Positions 12,101-27,100 of a stretch of DNA of 64,000 nt are shown piece after piece. The stretch comes from Manis javanica (lineage: Eukaryota; Chordata; Mammalia; Pholidota; Manidae). The DNA lies in contig NC_133158.1 in assembly GCF_040802235.1 (NCBI RefSeq), positions 84,802,501 to 84,866,500 of the forward strand, given 5' to 3'. The first letter of the stretch is position 1; each line of letters opens with the position of its first letter. Position numbers and translations under genes: made by a program. Under the pieces are notes generated by a model. That model was not told where the DNA came from, ran no database searches, and saw nothing but the letters and a program-made list of their open reading frames with translations.

Positions 12101-15100
12101 ATAGCAGTGCATAAATCTTTCTGAATTAGTGCTTTTGTTGAGCATCTTTTCATGTGTCTACTAGCTATCTGTATGTCTTCTCGGGGAAAATATCAGTTCA
12201 AGGCCTCTGCCCACTTTTAAATTGGATTATTTGCAGGTTTGTTTATTTATTTATTTTTTTGGTGTTGAGTTATTTGAGTTCTTTATATATTTTGGATATT
12301 AACCCCTTGTTGGATATATCATTTGCAAATATCTTCTTCTGTTCAGTAGGTTGCCTTTTCATTTTGTTGAAAGTTTCTTTTCCTTCACTGTGCAAAAACT
12401 TTTTAGTTTGATGCAGTCCCAATTGTTTATTTTTTGCTTTTGTTTCCCTTTCCTGAGGAGACAGATCCAAAAACGTTTAGCTAAGGCTGATGTCCAAGAG
12501 ATTCCTGCCTATGTTTTGTTTTAGTTATTTTGTGGTTTCAGGTCTTATATTAAGTCTTTAATCCATTTAGAATTTATTTTTGTATATGGTATAAGAAGAG
12601 AGTCCTTTTAACTTTGTTGGTGGCTATATTTTTTTAAAGTGGGCCTGAGTTAATGTTATGTTAACTCAGTGTTAAATGCAACATGTTAAATGCACCTTTC
12701 CTTATTATTTGTTTTATTTTTTATTTTTTTCCTGACTCCATATCCCAATCATTTTATCTCCTTTCCTTAGTATTTTATCATTTTATTCCATTGTCATTTA
12801 TACTGTGTCTTACGGCTTTTTAGAAAGTCAACAGGGAATTCTGAGAGGCTGGTAGAAGTTGTATTAAATTGTACACACCTACTCAATGCTGTACTGATAG
12901 CCCAAATAATCCTATTTCCACATTAGCACTTAAAACAAAAGATCCTAAGAGTCCAAAGCAAAGCCATTGAGATCTAGAGTCTTCAGAAGCTTCTAAGCAC
13001 ACATCAGACTTACTTACTGGGGAGATATGGGAGATACTGCAAAAAGGTGGGATAGTGCAGAATTAGGCCAACTCTTTTATTGCCTCCTTTGAAAATGTCC
13101 AGGAACAGTATGCCTGTTGCTTTTCCACATAAATACAGACACAGGCCAGTGAACCAATAATATTAATTGATGACATTCTAAAAAAAAAACAGGTCAAATA
13201 GAACAAAAACAAAACTTTTCCTGTGTTATAACCTCTTGGTACATGACGTCAAAATCAGATGATGTTTTGGTGTCCTAGTGTGGAGGAAATTAAAAAAACA
13301 AGGAAAGCTGAAGGCCTGAATATCCTGCTGCACGTCATCAGAGACCTCCCGCTGTAGCCTCGCCTCGGGAAGGATAGCCAGCTTGCAATGTAGTGGTCTG
13401 GAGAGGAAAAGAGAAGGCTGTAGAAAATCCCTCTTCATCCCTTGCCAAAATCTGAACTTTGAGTCCTTTCAAAAGAGGTACTGTAATTTCTCACTCACCA
13501 AGAGCAAACAAGTCAAATAAAAGAAATGGTCAATGTAGTTAAATAATTATTTTTCTGGGTAATAACTGCCTGTTGTCTTTTGCCTAGAAGTATTTGCTGT
13601 TTTGGAAAGAATAAAAGGTATCACTTTGTCTATAGCTATATCAAAGGTTTTAATCTGGAGGAGCAAGATTAAAAGGCAGAGTGTTTGATTTGTTCTTTTT
13701 TTTTGGTCCTAGTCTAGGGACTGTAAATTAAAGTTGTAATTAAATCCTAGAATAAGGATAGGTCTGTTTTACCACTGAATAGTTGCTGAGTGTTCAGGCA
13801 TTGTTTCTCCACTCATTCATTGATCTGTTCCAGAATGAGGGTCAGTGGTCACATTTTTTAATACTGCCTGTGGCTTCCCGACTTCTAAATAAGTGCCAGC
13901 CCTCATCCCTTTTAATCCAAATGTTTTAGGATTCATCTTCATAAATAAAATATATAATTCACAGATTATTTCCTCTTTTTCTTTCCAAGATTTAAATACT
14001 TATCACACCTGTCTCTTAGGATCTTGGAGTTTATTTATTGCTCAGCCCTCTTGAAGAAGGGAGGCACAGTGCATCTTGAAAGAATACTTTCTCTAACATT
14101 TTTTCTAACTCTCTTACATAATATGAGAAGAATCATTCACTCAGTAGCATAGTCCTCAGTATAAAACTAAATGTGAACTTAGAGGAAGGCAAATGTAATA
14201 GCTCTTAAAAAAATTATAAAAAGTGAAGTATAACACACATACAGATAGCATTTCTTTCTAAAAGCTAATACAAGTAAGTATTACTTGTATTACTTATATG
14301 GACTGATAAATGCCTAATTAAAAATTATCTTTTGGTTTTTCATAGTTCTTGCAGCCTTTACATTTTTTAATATCCCTCCTCAATTAGAAACCTGTGCAGA
14401 AATCTTTATTAAAAATGAAAAATTTTGCAGTTGATTAATATATGATTATTTTAAATATAATTTGTAATATCTGGGCATATGTTTTCCCATCATTATGAAC
14501 TAAAGGTTTTTCTATATTACATGTAATTCTATTTTTCTCAGGCTCTAATAAGGAAAGCATGCCACTTCAACAACTGAGACACATGAGGCACAATTATATC
14601 TCAAAATATTATTTAGTTGTTCTGTTTGTAAATTGAGAGCCATTTTTCCTGCCCCTGCCCCACATGGAAGCAGAAACAAAGATTCAAAAACTCTGCAAAC
14701 TCATATGCTAGCCAGAGTTTCCCTTCTCTAGCACATTCTTTTAGGGACAGTTTTTCATTCTTGGCATGCCAGAAAAGATGGGCCCAGGGAAGGAGAGAAA
14801 CAAAGCAGGACTAAAAAAAGAGATGAGCTTTTGGAGGGAGGAATGTGAGAACCACCTTTGCAAAGGATGAGAGAGCAGACAGAAGAAATTCAGAGGATGA
14901 GCTGACCCAAAGCTTGGACCTCCTTCATCTGCCTCACCCGCGTCTGAGTGATCAGCTCTGGGCAGCCTGCGGATCTGTGGTCCTCATCCCCCTGAACAGA
15001 GGGTAGCAAGCTCAGCCACCTAAGTGAGAAAGGGGCCTGAAGAAAGGACCTCCTCTTGACTAAATTGCACACTGGGAAGAAGTTCTCCTGTGAGCCAAGG

Positions 15101-18100
15101 AAATGCTGACCTCACTATCTTTATTATAGGTGCTTTTATGAAGTACTGGTAACAACTTTTTTGGAGATAAAAACAGTCAAATTTAATGCTTAAAAAAACA
15201 TTTGCCCCCAAAGAAAACAGTGAAGGGAACATATCAAGGCTGTGAACACAGTTCCCAAAGAGAATTCCAGTGAATATTTAAATAATGGTTATAATTGTTC
15301 AACCTGCTGTGGTCACTACTTTGAAGAAGGGAAGACTCAGATGATTTAAAAATTCAAGCAGATTCAGTCATACTTCTAATCTTGAAAGACTCAAAACTAA
15401 ACATTATAACATAAAATTTTGAATCTGAATGTAGCACTTTTCAAGCAACATAGTTGGGTTATAACAAAGACTTTCTTGAAAAACTTCTTAATCCCAAGAA
15501 GGGAAATAAATGATAAAAGACAGTGTGGTAATGCAAAAAAACAACAGATTTGAGAGGCAGACTTGGCTTTCTTCTCAGCACTGTGAACTTGGTAAAATTA
15601 CCTCAACTTCCATGAGTTTTAACTCGTTTGTGTATAAAATGGGAAAATTACTATCTACTTAACAGTTTTAATTAGGATTAAAGGAGATAATGCAGAAGCA
15701 GCAAGTGTTTAGGTTATCGTGATAAATAATGAATCTTTTTACATAGTCCTGTAATCCAGCAGGGTGTTATATTTTTGGGCAGTTAGACTTTGAGCTAGCT
15801 GGTAAAGCACATACTTGTCTCATCCTACAGTCCTGTGGTTCTTAATTTGTATCTGTAATGTCATGTTTACATCTTTTTGACAAGAAATCATAGACTCCTT
15901 CTAAAGCGTGCTGTGTTAGATGAATAGGTTTATTTTATAAAAGACAGTAAATTTGCTGTCCACTCCACAACCATATAATTTCTTTTTTTAAATCAAGTGC
16001 ATTGTGGGCATTTGAGTGGCAGAACACACAGAAGAAAGAGCATTGGATTAGGAGGATGGGCATGCTTAAACTCCTGTCCCATTAATACTGTTTCTTAGCT
16101 CTATGATCTTGGGCAAATCATGTATTCTCTCGCAGCTTCAGTTTCTTCAGGAAGCTCAGTGAAAATGGGGATGATAATTCTATCTCCTAGTTTATTTCAT
16201 TTTTTAAAATATGAGAATCAGATGAAACAATAAGTATATACTTTGAAAATTATTAAGTGCCACTCTAATTTAGAGCACTATTGAGTTGAATTTAGGTGAA
16301 ATAAAACATAAACATTCAAATTTAGGCAAAATTAGTTTTTGATTGTTAGCTTTATTATCTTTCAGGTCAGAGGTGTGACAATTTTCCTCTTAAGATTCAT
16401 TTCATCAGTGAGAGGCAATGAAACCTTTGCTTGATTTCTGAGAAGCTGCAAATAGTAATGGATGGTTGCCTGTCAGAATTTCGTGGTGCCTGTGAACTAA
16501 GCTCTAATTTTGCTGTTTATTATATATTAAAGTAAATTACAATTTAGGGCAAGTATTCTGCATGCTCCTTACCTGAGTTTCATCATCTCTGGAATAATGG
16601 AGGTTATTATGTTTCCTTCTACTTTTATAAACTTATGTGAGCATTCCTTTAAACCACCACCTTTGTTCTCTCTTTACAGTTGAGAGCTCTTCACAAACAT
16701 ACATATAAGATGTATTATTATGCCTGCTCTGTGTCCTGAAGTGGGGGCCTTCATGGAAGAAAGAGATATTTTTAATTATCAATACTAGTTCTGAATTCCA
16801 AAATATAATAGTATTCTGTAAGGAAGAAATACCAAGGAGTGATGATTATGGCTTGTTTTCTAAGTGCATTGAACCTAGTTTTTTTTGTTATTGTGTCAGT
16901 GTATTCATCTTTCAAAGAAAGATGTTCTTGTTTTCCCCAGAAAGACTCACATATTTGCTTGGAATTTCAGAAGAGCCAAGTTTTTGCTATATTTATTTTA
17001 AAGTAGTATGCTTAAAACTATTTTAAATAAATGATATAACTGACCATGTCAGACTCTTTCACAGTTGACGAGGCTGTCATTTAGCAGTCAATAATATGCT
17101 TGCAAGTAGCCTGCTCACAGAATAGCATCTTCTAATCCCACATGGCCTCAATTTAATCTTGATCTTAATGAGCAGTGATAAATTTGGTAAGAAATAGGAG
17201 TAAGAATATAACCCAAATTCTTCATTTAGTTAGTTAGTCATCACATTTAAACTTCCATTTTGGTACGTAAGAGAAATAAAGTAACATTACTTTACTCTTT
17301 TAAATGTTTCCAAATCTATTAGGCAAAAATAGAATTAAAAGTTTGTATTGAACATCTTTTCACATGTTTGTTGGCCATTAAAATTTTTCTCTGTAGTAAT
17401 GTTTATATAATTTGTTTATTTTACCTTTATATGATTTTATTCTTTAAAATGTTTTATTTTTATTTTGTATTTAATCTTGCATACATTCCTGTTATTGGTT
17501 GTCTTGTTTTATTTACTTTTAGTTTGCAAGAGTTGCTTATAAATACTGGATGTAATTTTTTCTATTCTACATGAAGCAAGTATTGTCCTCCAATTTGTTG
17601 CTTGATGTCTAACTTTTTAATGGTATTGTTGTTCAGCTGTTTAAATTAGTTATATAATCAATGTTACCTTTTTTTTCTCTTTTGTATTTTGTGCTTTGCA
17701 TAAGGTCTTCCTTTTTCTGTGGATTTTTATTTTCCTGGTTGTATGATTAATGAAGTGTTTTAGCCTATCAAGTATATTCCAAATAGCTGATTGGTCTGTA
17801 CTCCCAAATTCTCTATCTCCAAGAGATCATGAGAAAGTTTATTACTCTAGCTTTAAAGATGGTGTGGTTATAACTTTTGGTATAGTCATTTCAACATGAT
17901 GTTTTTTCCAATGTAGTCATAATAAGGTAAACATTAAATATTGTCTGCTGTGTTTGACTCAAGAATGAACTTGGATAATTTGTGTAGATTATTATACAGG
18001 TTCTGTAGCTGCACACCAAACCTGCTCTTTGAGTTGTTAACTGAAGTGCTTATGTATCTGCATTTCTTTTTTTCCGTTCAACCATGCTGATTTTAAATAT

Positions 18101-21100
18101 CATACTATTCACAGGCAGGCAGATTTTAATTCTCATTGTTTAATAAAATAATATATTTTAGATGGCAAAATGGAAGATTTATTCACATAAACTTACTTTT
18201 TCCTTCAGTTTTGGCAAAGCAACATGCTTCACAAGTCCTGGTTAGGAAACGTCGTGCAAATTCCATGTTTGAAGAAACCAAAGAGGGTAATCTTGAAAGA
18301 GAATGCATTGAAGAACTATGCAATAAAGAAGAAGCCAGGGAGATCTTTGAGAATAACCCTGAAACGGTAAGAATTCATGACCACTTTTAAGTTTGCATAC
18401 TTCGACATACTATTACAGACTGAATATTGAGTCTACATTCCCTTGTGTTCCTTTTTAAAGTTACTGTTGTGTACATGACCTTCCACGTGTAACCACCAAA
18501 GCATTTTAGGAGATTCCCTCCAAAGGGAAGTGGGCTTTTTAGGAAGATACCATTGCTAAAAGCAATGTGCTCTGAACAGAACATAACATCATCCAGAACA
18601 TTTCTGATAATTCAACCATAGCCTTTTATCAGAAAATAGTATTGCCCTTATGGTTTGTAAATACTTTCTCCTAGAGTTTGGTAGTATTTGGTGGGTGGGT
18701 GGGTGGGGAAGGTTTCTCAAGTATAGACTGTGTGTGTGCATGTTTGTGTGTGTGAGATTGCATTGTGATCACTGTGTTCTGTCAAATCTCTGTTTCAGCA
18801 TCTCTAACGAGGCTTTAGAAAGTAAGACCCACTAATCCAGAACTTACATAATAAGTACTCAGTGAATATTTACTGAAGTATTAGTACAGTACTGTGTTCC
18901 CCAACTATACTTTAATCTATTCTGTAAATCCTTGGGAAGTTTCCTGAGCCCACATTGTATCAATAATCCCTAGGTTAGAATTTATATCTTTAGGGTACAC
19001 TTTTTTCAAGTTAGTTTAATCACAAAGACCCCTAAATATAACACAGAAATTTGGGACCCCTAGACCTTATCTTTAGTTTCCCAATTTTCCTAGGGAAGGA
19101 TGTTTTTTCTAATATGTCCCATGGGAAGTAGGGGTATAAACAGCGTCTCTAAGAATTCAGATGAAGATGACCTTGAGAATTCAAATCTGATAACTTTCAG
19201 GGTTACTGCAGATACGTTCTCTGAGGTGAATTCTGTAACCTTGTCTTGCCTTTGCTAAGACAAAAATGTTTTATTACACACAATATAGAAGAGTACTCTT
19301 GTTGTGAAGGATAAATGTGCATACATACACACACACACACACCACAAATACATATATATATACACACATTCCTTTTTATTATTGAAATTTAAAATACATA
19401 CCAAAGTAGAGAAAACAATATAATTAATTCCAATATACCCAATATACACCTCACCCCACTGCCACTGCTTCAACAGTTATCAACAATCTACCATTCTCAT
19501 GTTACCTATTTGCAATGCGACCTGCTCTATCTAATTTTTGTTTTGCTTTACTGGAATATTTTAAGACAAGCCTGCTTACTCGATATATCATATTATTAGG
19601 CCACCCATAAATACTTGAGTATATATTTCTAACAATTTAGAAATGTTCTTACAGCCTAACCTCTGAGTAGCAAAATGGTGAGTGAGGTAGAAGACCATAA
19701 TTGAGAGGATGGAAAATAGTGAAGAAGGAAAATTCATGTATGTGCTTCCACTCCTCTTCTCATTTGGACATTAGTGTCATTCACAAAAGAGAAAGATGAG
19801 AGAGAATAAGGAAGAGATGAGAGTAATGAAAGAAAAAACATGTATTAGTGCTTCTCATTTTCTGTGCTGCTACAACCTCTTCCTGTTCATGTCCCTAATA
19901 CCTTATTCCCGATCTCCATCCTATTGCTTACCTCCTCACTGTCCCTAATATATTCCTTTCACTGTCACATCATCTCCTTTTTAACCCATTCACTGTTGCT
20001 TATTTTCCTGGCTACAAAAGAACAAATCTGTAGAAGACAAAGACAACACCCATATGGAGATCCCATCCTTATAAACTGGTAGATAACTGTTGTTACCATC
20101 AATAATCCCTGGGTTAGAATTTACGTATTTCTATCTTTAGTGTATAAATTTGTGTTCTGTAAAATTATAAATGAAAGGAGAAAGGATGAAGGTTTTGACT
20201 CTGTTCTGGATGATGTTATGTTCTGTACTTGAGTGTGTTTTTGGGTAGAAACACTGGTTTCTTGTGAGGTGTTCTGTGTATCAATGTTACACATTAGATT
20301 TAAAAGGTTTTTGGGAACCAGGCTAGGAACATTACCATCAGGAATAATTGTTAACATTTTTGTCACTCTCGTAAAGTGCAATCCTTCATCCAAATTACTG
20401 ATTTATAGACAAACTTTTGATATCTAACCAACTTATAAGGTATTGCATGCACATTAGATGCTAAAAGATAAATGTTCACTTTAATTCACATCAAATTATG
20501 TCACTGTTATTCAGTGTTAAATCTGGTATGTGTAATCAGCATGACATGAAATGTGTCAAATGCGTATATAATCATTATAGAAATATTAAAGAATTTATAA
20601 AAGGGCATATATAGTTACATTTAACATCTTTAATAGAACCTGTTTTCAATTTAGAAACTTTGAAACATGATTTTATTGATCAATATTGCTTTAAGCCTAA
20701 ACATTTTATTGTTTAACATTATTATTTACCTACCTCGGGTATATTTTGCTATAGAAAAAATGTTATAATTTAATAAGGAAATGACAGTTATATGTAATTT
20801 ATTTGCATCTTTATTATTAAACACATTAAAAAATTAAGTTTTAACTCTATAGTGAAATTTAGGTTCGCTAAGATACATTTTTTTCTTTTCTTTCTTTCTT
20901 TCCAGGAATATTTTTATCCAAAATACTTAGGTAAGTTCAAAGAACTTCAATCATATAATCTTAGGAATGGAAGGAAATTTAAATTTGATCAAGTCCAACC
21001 CTCCACCTATATATTCCATCCTATATAATTCCATTAGCCTCGAGAATAAGATCACATTCTGTTTGGTTTTGCTGTCCTTTTATTTAAAGACATGTGGACA

Positions 21101-24100
21101 AATTTGGAATGGTTCCTTAATTTCCAGGTGGCATTTGAATTTTAGTCTTTTTCCTTCTTGTGTCTATCTCATAAAGATCCATGAGCTGATGCTAAATTAT
21201 ATTTAGGCATCAAGAGATTCTCTGTAAGTAAATGCGTTTTCATGTTTTAAAAAATTAATGTATAATTGACATAAAATTATGTTAATTTTGGGTGTAAACA
21301 CAATGCTTTGATATATGTATATACTGCAAAATGGTCATGACAATAAGTCTAGTTAACATCCATCACACATAGTTACACGTTTTTTTTCTTGTTACAAGAA
21401 ATTTTACGTTCTACTCTTAGTAACTTTCAATTACACATTACAGTATTATTAACTGTAGTCACCATGCTGTACATTATATCCACAAGACTTATTTTATAAC
21501 TGGAATTTATGGCCTATCTTGAATGAAAGGAAATATCACTATACTCTCAAGAGCTTATGTTATAAATCATCATCATTTAAATAGTTATGAAAGTCATTAA
21601 CAGTGTCTATCTTTGCAGCACCAGTTCATCATTTCCAGTGGTATCTCTATTCATGTTTGTTTTGGATACAATCCTGGATTCTCAGGGAGAGAAGTGGTAT
21701 TTCTCTACTCAAACAGATTAGATAGTTTCAACTAAATATAAATTAAAAATAGCAAAGTTTCAGTTTGCTTTAAGCAAATATAGAAATACATTAATATTAC
21801 TAATACTAATATTACCTGGGGGAGTTGTCAGCATTTCCAAACAATAAAAACAGAGTATAATGTGCACACCTCATTGTGGTGGGATTCTGTGTAGGTCCAA
21901 CCCACATAGGTGTGCTCTCCTTTCTCCTTAATGCTCAGAATATTCCACATCTGTGCATCTTTCCACCCTACTCTTATCCCAGCCAATTTAAGGATTCAAT
22001 CACTGCAGAAATAAAAAGTAAATCTTCCTTGGATAAAAAAAAGTAGAAATGTATTCTGATATACCAGGATTAAATGTGCAGCTAAAATATGTTAATATAA
22101 TTTTGCAAATAACTACTTCTATTAAACTCTCATTTCTCTTAAAATTTGAGGATTTAATTATAGCCTATGGCTTTACTCTTTGTTTTGCTTCTAAATACCC
22201 ATACAGAGATTCCAGAGAACATCTTTAGTTGGGGGAATGTTTATACCTTTTCCTTTTTCCCTGAGAGCCTTGCAATGAAAGGATGGTAGGCACTTATATT
22301 TACCCTTCAGGACAGTTAATAAGACAAGATCCCCAAACTACTGGGTAGAAGACCCTTTTTCATATTTCCTGAAGTGTACTCTTCCTTTTTTGAGTGACTA
22401 CAATGGTCTGAACCTTATTTGTGCAGCACATCCTGAGCCAAGGAGACTCGGCTTTAATATACTACATCTCATTTCACCCATCTCATCAAACTGCAGAACA
22501 TCAGTTCACTGGTATTTCTCTTCAGAATTGCAGGGCACGGCTCATTTCTGTTCTGTGAACTGCTGGGTGTTTTCCAGCTGACTTACTACAATTTATTTTT
22601 TGTAATTTCCAATCCAGTATTTATCTTCTGCAAGATCTTAAAGTTATTTAACTTCTGTGAGCCAAAGTTTTCTCATTTGTCAAATGGATAGTAACAATTT
22701 ACCTAATATGTTTCCAGCAGGAAATGAAAGGAGATAATGTTTACAAAGCACTGTAGAATGCTATGCTAGTCCTCTTAAGTTTTCTTTACTGACTTCTCTA
22801 TTCCCACTTTCTTTTCTTTTCTCCCCTTTTGTTCTCTAGCTACATACCAAACTTAAACAATTCCCTTCAGACTTGTAAAGGGGACACTGAAAAATTAATT
22901 GTGTAATGATATAATTTATGTCTATAGGTATGAAAATGCAACATGGTTTTCAATCTTTTGTTGCTGTATCTTAAAAGAGCAATGGGATATAGATATATAT
23001 CTATGAAAAGGTCTCTTGTAAATTTACATATGACTCTTCACTTTAAAGCAACTAAACATTTGCATTGTTAAAGTGGAGAAAAGGTAGAATATCAAGACTT
23101 TCAGCTTATCAATTTTAGGTAGGAATTTAATATTTTACATGAAAATTGTATTTGGCTATTAAAAATTTTAAGCTTGCATTAAAGAATACAGTGTTAATAT
23201 TTGTTTCTCAGGTCCATGTAATGAGGCTGTATTTCTGCAGGTGTTAAGATTCTAGAAGATACATACCTGTGATCACAGAGTACATTTGGATAAAAATAAA
23301 TAGCATTTTAATACAATATTATGTTCTGAGAAAGTTCCTCAGATAAATTAGTTTTCTTTTTTCTCCTTTTATCACTCTCAACTTCCTCTTTTCTGGCTCT
23401 GTCTTTATCTTCTCTTTGCTTTTCTTATTTTGGCAGCATGTTGGAAAAGACAAATACTTAAAAAAAAAAAAACAACCCACAAGGTGTGGGCTGTACCTCT
23501 AGATCTAAAAGTTTCTACTGTGTCAGGGTAAGCAAGTTATTTAACTTTTCATGTTCTTTATTTAAAGGTACACATAATTACATTCTCTAATTTCATAGCT
23601 CTTGGGAAATACAAGTATACGTAGAAAGATTTTTTTTTTACTTCATCAGACTTTCTTCAAATGTATAATTCAACCAACCCATAATATGAAACAAAAATAT
23701 ACTTTTGATTATGTTTTTATATTTCTGTCTTTATTAATATACAGCTATATGTAATGAATTCTACTTTTGGAAACAGAAATGCTCTAAGCTAAACTTTTCT
23801 TTCATTTGACATTGTATGTTCAATAGGCCAATGCCCTAATTATAAAAAAAAACAAAACTTTATAATCCTGTCCCTCATAAACCTTACAGTAATTTTACTA
23901 ATTAGCACAGTTCTTGCAACAAGGTCCTGACAGTGAGATGAGGATATGAAAGAAATCAGACCACTATTACAAAACCATACTTTTTGGATAAGTTGATGAA
24001 TTGGTTCAGACTGTGGACTCCTTCTCTTAAGAGGATCTCAAGAGAAACAATAGCATTCTAGGCACTAATGATAACAAAATAAAATGAAAAACATCAAGAA

Positions 24101-27100
24101 ATGTGAGCAATTCATAGGTAGAACTGAAGGCTGGCTTGACCCATTATGCACGTGTTGGAAGTGGGGTGCTGATTGTTAAGGTAGCAATACCTAAGCATAC
24201 AAGTCAAGATTTTTCAGAAGTACAACAGTAGTGAAAACCCTGAGTAACAAGAAATAAAGAAATGACAAAATAAGAATAGAAATAAGTTAAATGGAAACCA
24301 AAAAAGAAGATTAACAAAAACAAAATCTCATTCTTTGTAAAGGTTAGTAAGTCAGGCTGACCTCTGGCGAGAATAATTGAAGAAAATGCGAAAAGGGAAA
24401 AAGGAAATGCCAAAACATAAGACCTCCACAACATTTATTGGATTTACGATCATAAAACAAAATATCATAAAATGTTACAAAAGCTAATAATAAAATCACA
24501 AACAGCTATACCAAAATATACCAATATATACTTGGGAACTTGATAGAATGGTTACAATTATAGAAGAATATAAAACATCTATAATTTCACACTAAGAAAT
24601 AGAGAACTTGACTATGTACTACACAAGCTAAAATGCCAATTAAAGCCCTATTTCTGTTTTTCCTGTAAATCTAGGTCCAGATGTCTTATAGATGAGTTCT
24701 TCCACCTTTGAAGAAATTGTTAAATTCTCCCTTCTAAAATTGTCTTATAAAATAGAAAAAGATTCTATGTTCTACATTTATTTTAAAAGCCTGGTTTAAT
24801 CTTGATTTCAAAACCAGAGAAGGACAACATAGGAAAATAAAAATATAATTCCTTTTCATTTATGAGTTAACCCAAATAAAATGACATCAAATCTAATCTA
24901 AAGTGTGATAGAAATAATATATCATAATAAAGTAGGGCTTATCCCAGAAATTTAAGGATGATTTAACATCAGAAAATCTATCAATATAATTCTCCACGTA
25001 AGTAAAATCAATTGATAAACTTCAGCACTTAAGTATTGTAATTATGATAAAACCTTTTGGCAAACTATGATCACAAGGGAACTTTATGAGCTTGGTAAAG
25101 GTTGTATAAAGAATAACCGTATAATTTATCTTCCAAATTTTGACACACTAGATAGATGCAAGTAAAAAATAATAAAATAGGCCTTTTCTGGCAAACTGGC
25201 ATGTGTGGTTACTCAGATTATATACACACAACAGGAGAGAAAGAAAGGAAGAAGGAAGATAGGAAGGACAAAGAAAGAACGAAATCTACAGTAAACATTA
25301 TACTTAATGTATAAGCTTTAGGTACAGTCTCTTTATGATTGAGAACAAGTAGAGAAGCACTGAAAGTTACAGCCAGTGCAATAAGGGAAGAAAAATATAT
25401 AAAAGTATATAATTATCATTAATTGTAATCGATATGATAATATATCTACAAATAAATACAATCCATATACAAAATGTTAAAACACATAAGAGATTTCAGA
25501 TAGTTCTAAGACTACCAATAAAAATCAATAGTAGTTCTTTACCCAACAGTAGTCCAATAGAAAATGAAAAGATGATGTAATTCACTGTAACAGCAACCTC
25601 ATAAAATATATAGAAATATCTTAAGAATGTCTAAGACCTCTACAGAGAAAATTTTAAAACTCAAATGAAGGATACAGAGGATGAATTGAAATAATGGAAA
25701 GATATTTCATGATCTTAAACTGAGTGATGCTATATAGAGATCAATTCTCTCCATATTTACATATTCAGAGCAAATCTGTTTAAAGTTCTAGGTGGTGTTT
25801 TTTTCTTTTTTTTGGAATTCAGCAAGTTTACTTTAGTATTTAAATTAGTGAATGAAAATCCACACATACCTAAATAAACTTTAAAAAAATGCAAAAGGAT
25901 GAAACACTTCATCAAATACTAACTGCAAAACTGTAGAAAGAAAACCATATGATATTGTCAGAAGAACATGTAGGCTAACGAACTTAACAGAGTTCAGAGA
26001 CAGAGACAGACCCATGTTTATACGGCAGCAACCACAAGTCACTGAATTGTTTAGGAGATGGTGCTGGGAAGACTGGCTAACTATAATCAGAAAAATTTAT
26101 CTGAGTTCCTAACTACCACCAAGTATAAAGGTGGATTCCAGGTAGAATAAAGACAAAAATGTTAAAACTATGAAATTAAACACAAAGTATGGGAGAACAT
26201 TTTTTTTTTTTGATCAGTGGCATGGAAAAAAACTCAAATGCACAAACTATAAGGCAAAACAATTGGTAAATTTGATTACAACAAAATTAAAACTCCTCTT
26301 AAAAGACACATAAAAGATAAGGATAAGAGATGATAACAGAATGAGAGATGATCATTCTAAATGTTTAAATTTCTGGAAACCCATATGTATAATAAATAAC
26401 TGTCAAATGAAAAATAGTTAAAAAATAATAAAGAAAATATTCAGAGGAGGAGGCCCCAGTTTTTTAAATAATATGAAGATACACTCAATTTTTACTAGAA
26501 ATTAAGAAAAAGCAATGTGAGTTATCACTTTATTACCTATTCTGGCAAAAATTAGAAAACCAAAGTATAGAAATTCTTATGCTGTGCAGGTGGAAATGTA
26601 CTTCTGAAAAGCCACTAAGTATATGCCTATCTAATGACCATGTAGAACCCCTGGTATCTAGTCCAAAAAAGTTCTTATCATGTATACTAACAAGCCATTC
26701 ATGAAGATACCCATTGCAGCACTGCTTGTAATGTAGGAAACTGGAGGCAGTCTGAGTATCTGTCATGGGTAGAAAGGATTATAAAAAGTGGAGGTTGCAT
26801 GACACAGTCATATTTAGCAATTAAAAGCAATAAGTTATATGTAGCAGCATGGATGGATCATAAAAATACAGTGCTGAATAAAAATGCTAGAAAATGTGAT
26901 ATGTAATAGAAAGTCATTTACAAAAATGAAAATTCATAAACAAAATTATAACATTTTATAAGAATACATATAAATGAAAAAATGCACATTAATCCATTAG
27001 AATGGTTGCTTGCCTAAGGGGTGAGTGGAAGTGGAAATGGAGATAAAAAGGAATACTTATATTTTAAAAAGCAACAAATGATGGGCTTTTCAAAGGCCAA

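Larger units (their letters stand above)
1386..18208 (+). other. PROS1: PROS1 intron 1 (16.8 kb)
   Basis: Large first intron with GTGAGT donor and CTTCAG acceptor. I see no coding exon in it. It contains microsatellites, a 2.2 kb L1 fragment at 4154-6383, LTR-like repeats near 7185 and 9530, an L1 3' end at 11545-12605, MIR pieces near 15545 and 16040, and an L1 fragment at 17341-17760. The rest (about 1400-2580, 2620-3050, 3200-4130, 6400-7180, 7625-9520, 12610-15530, 16260-17340) is AT-rich sequence that I cannot classify. First introns commonly hold regulatory elements, but nothing here proves one. Confidence 0.9.
18367..20905 (+). other. PROS1: PROS1 intron 2 (2.5 kb)
   Basis: GTAAGA donor, TTCCAG acceptor. 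Contains a G-quadruplex motif at 18693-18708, a TG-rich run near 18730-18755, a CA repeat near 19325-19345 and an old L1 3' fragment at 19375-19650. The rest is AT-rich with no recognised element. Confidence 0.9.

Noticed and set aside
24200..27060. Functional LINE-1 in intron 3
   Set aside because: The L1 similarity is broken by many stops and indels and the longest frames are under 80 codons.
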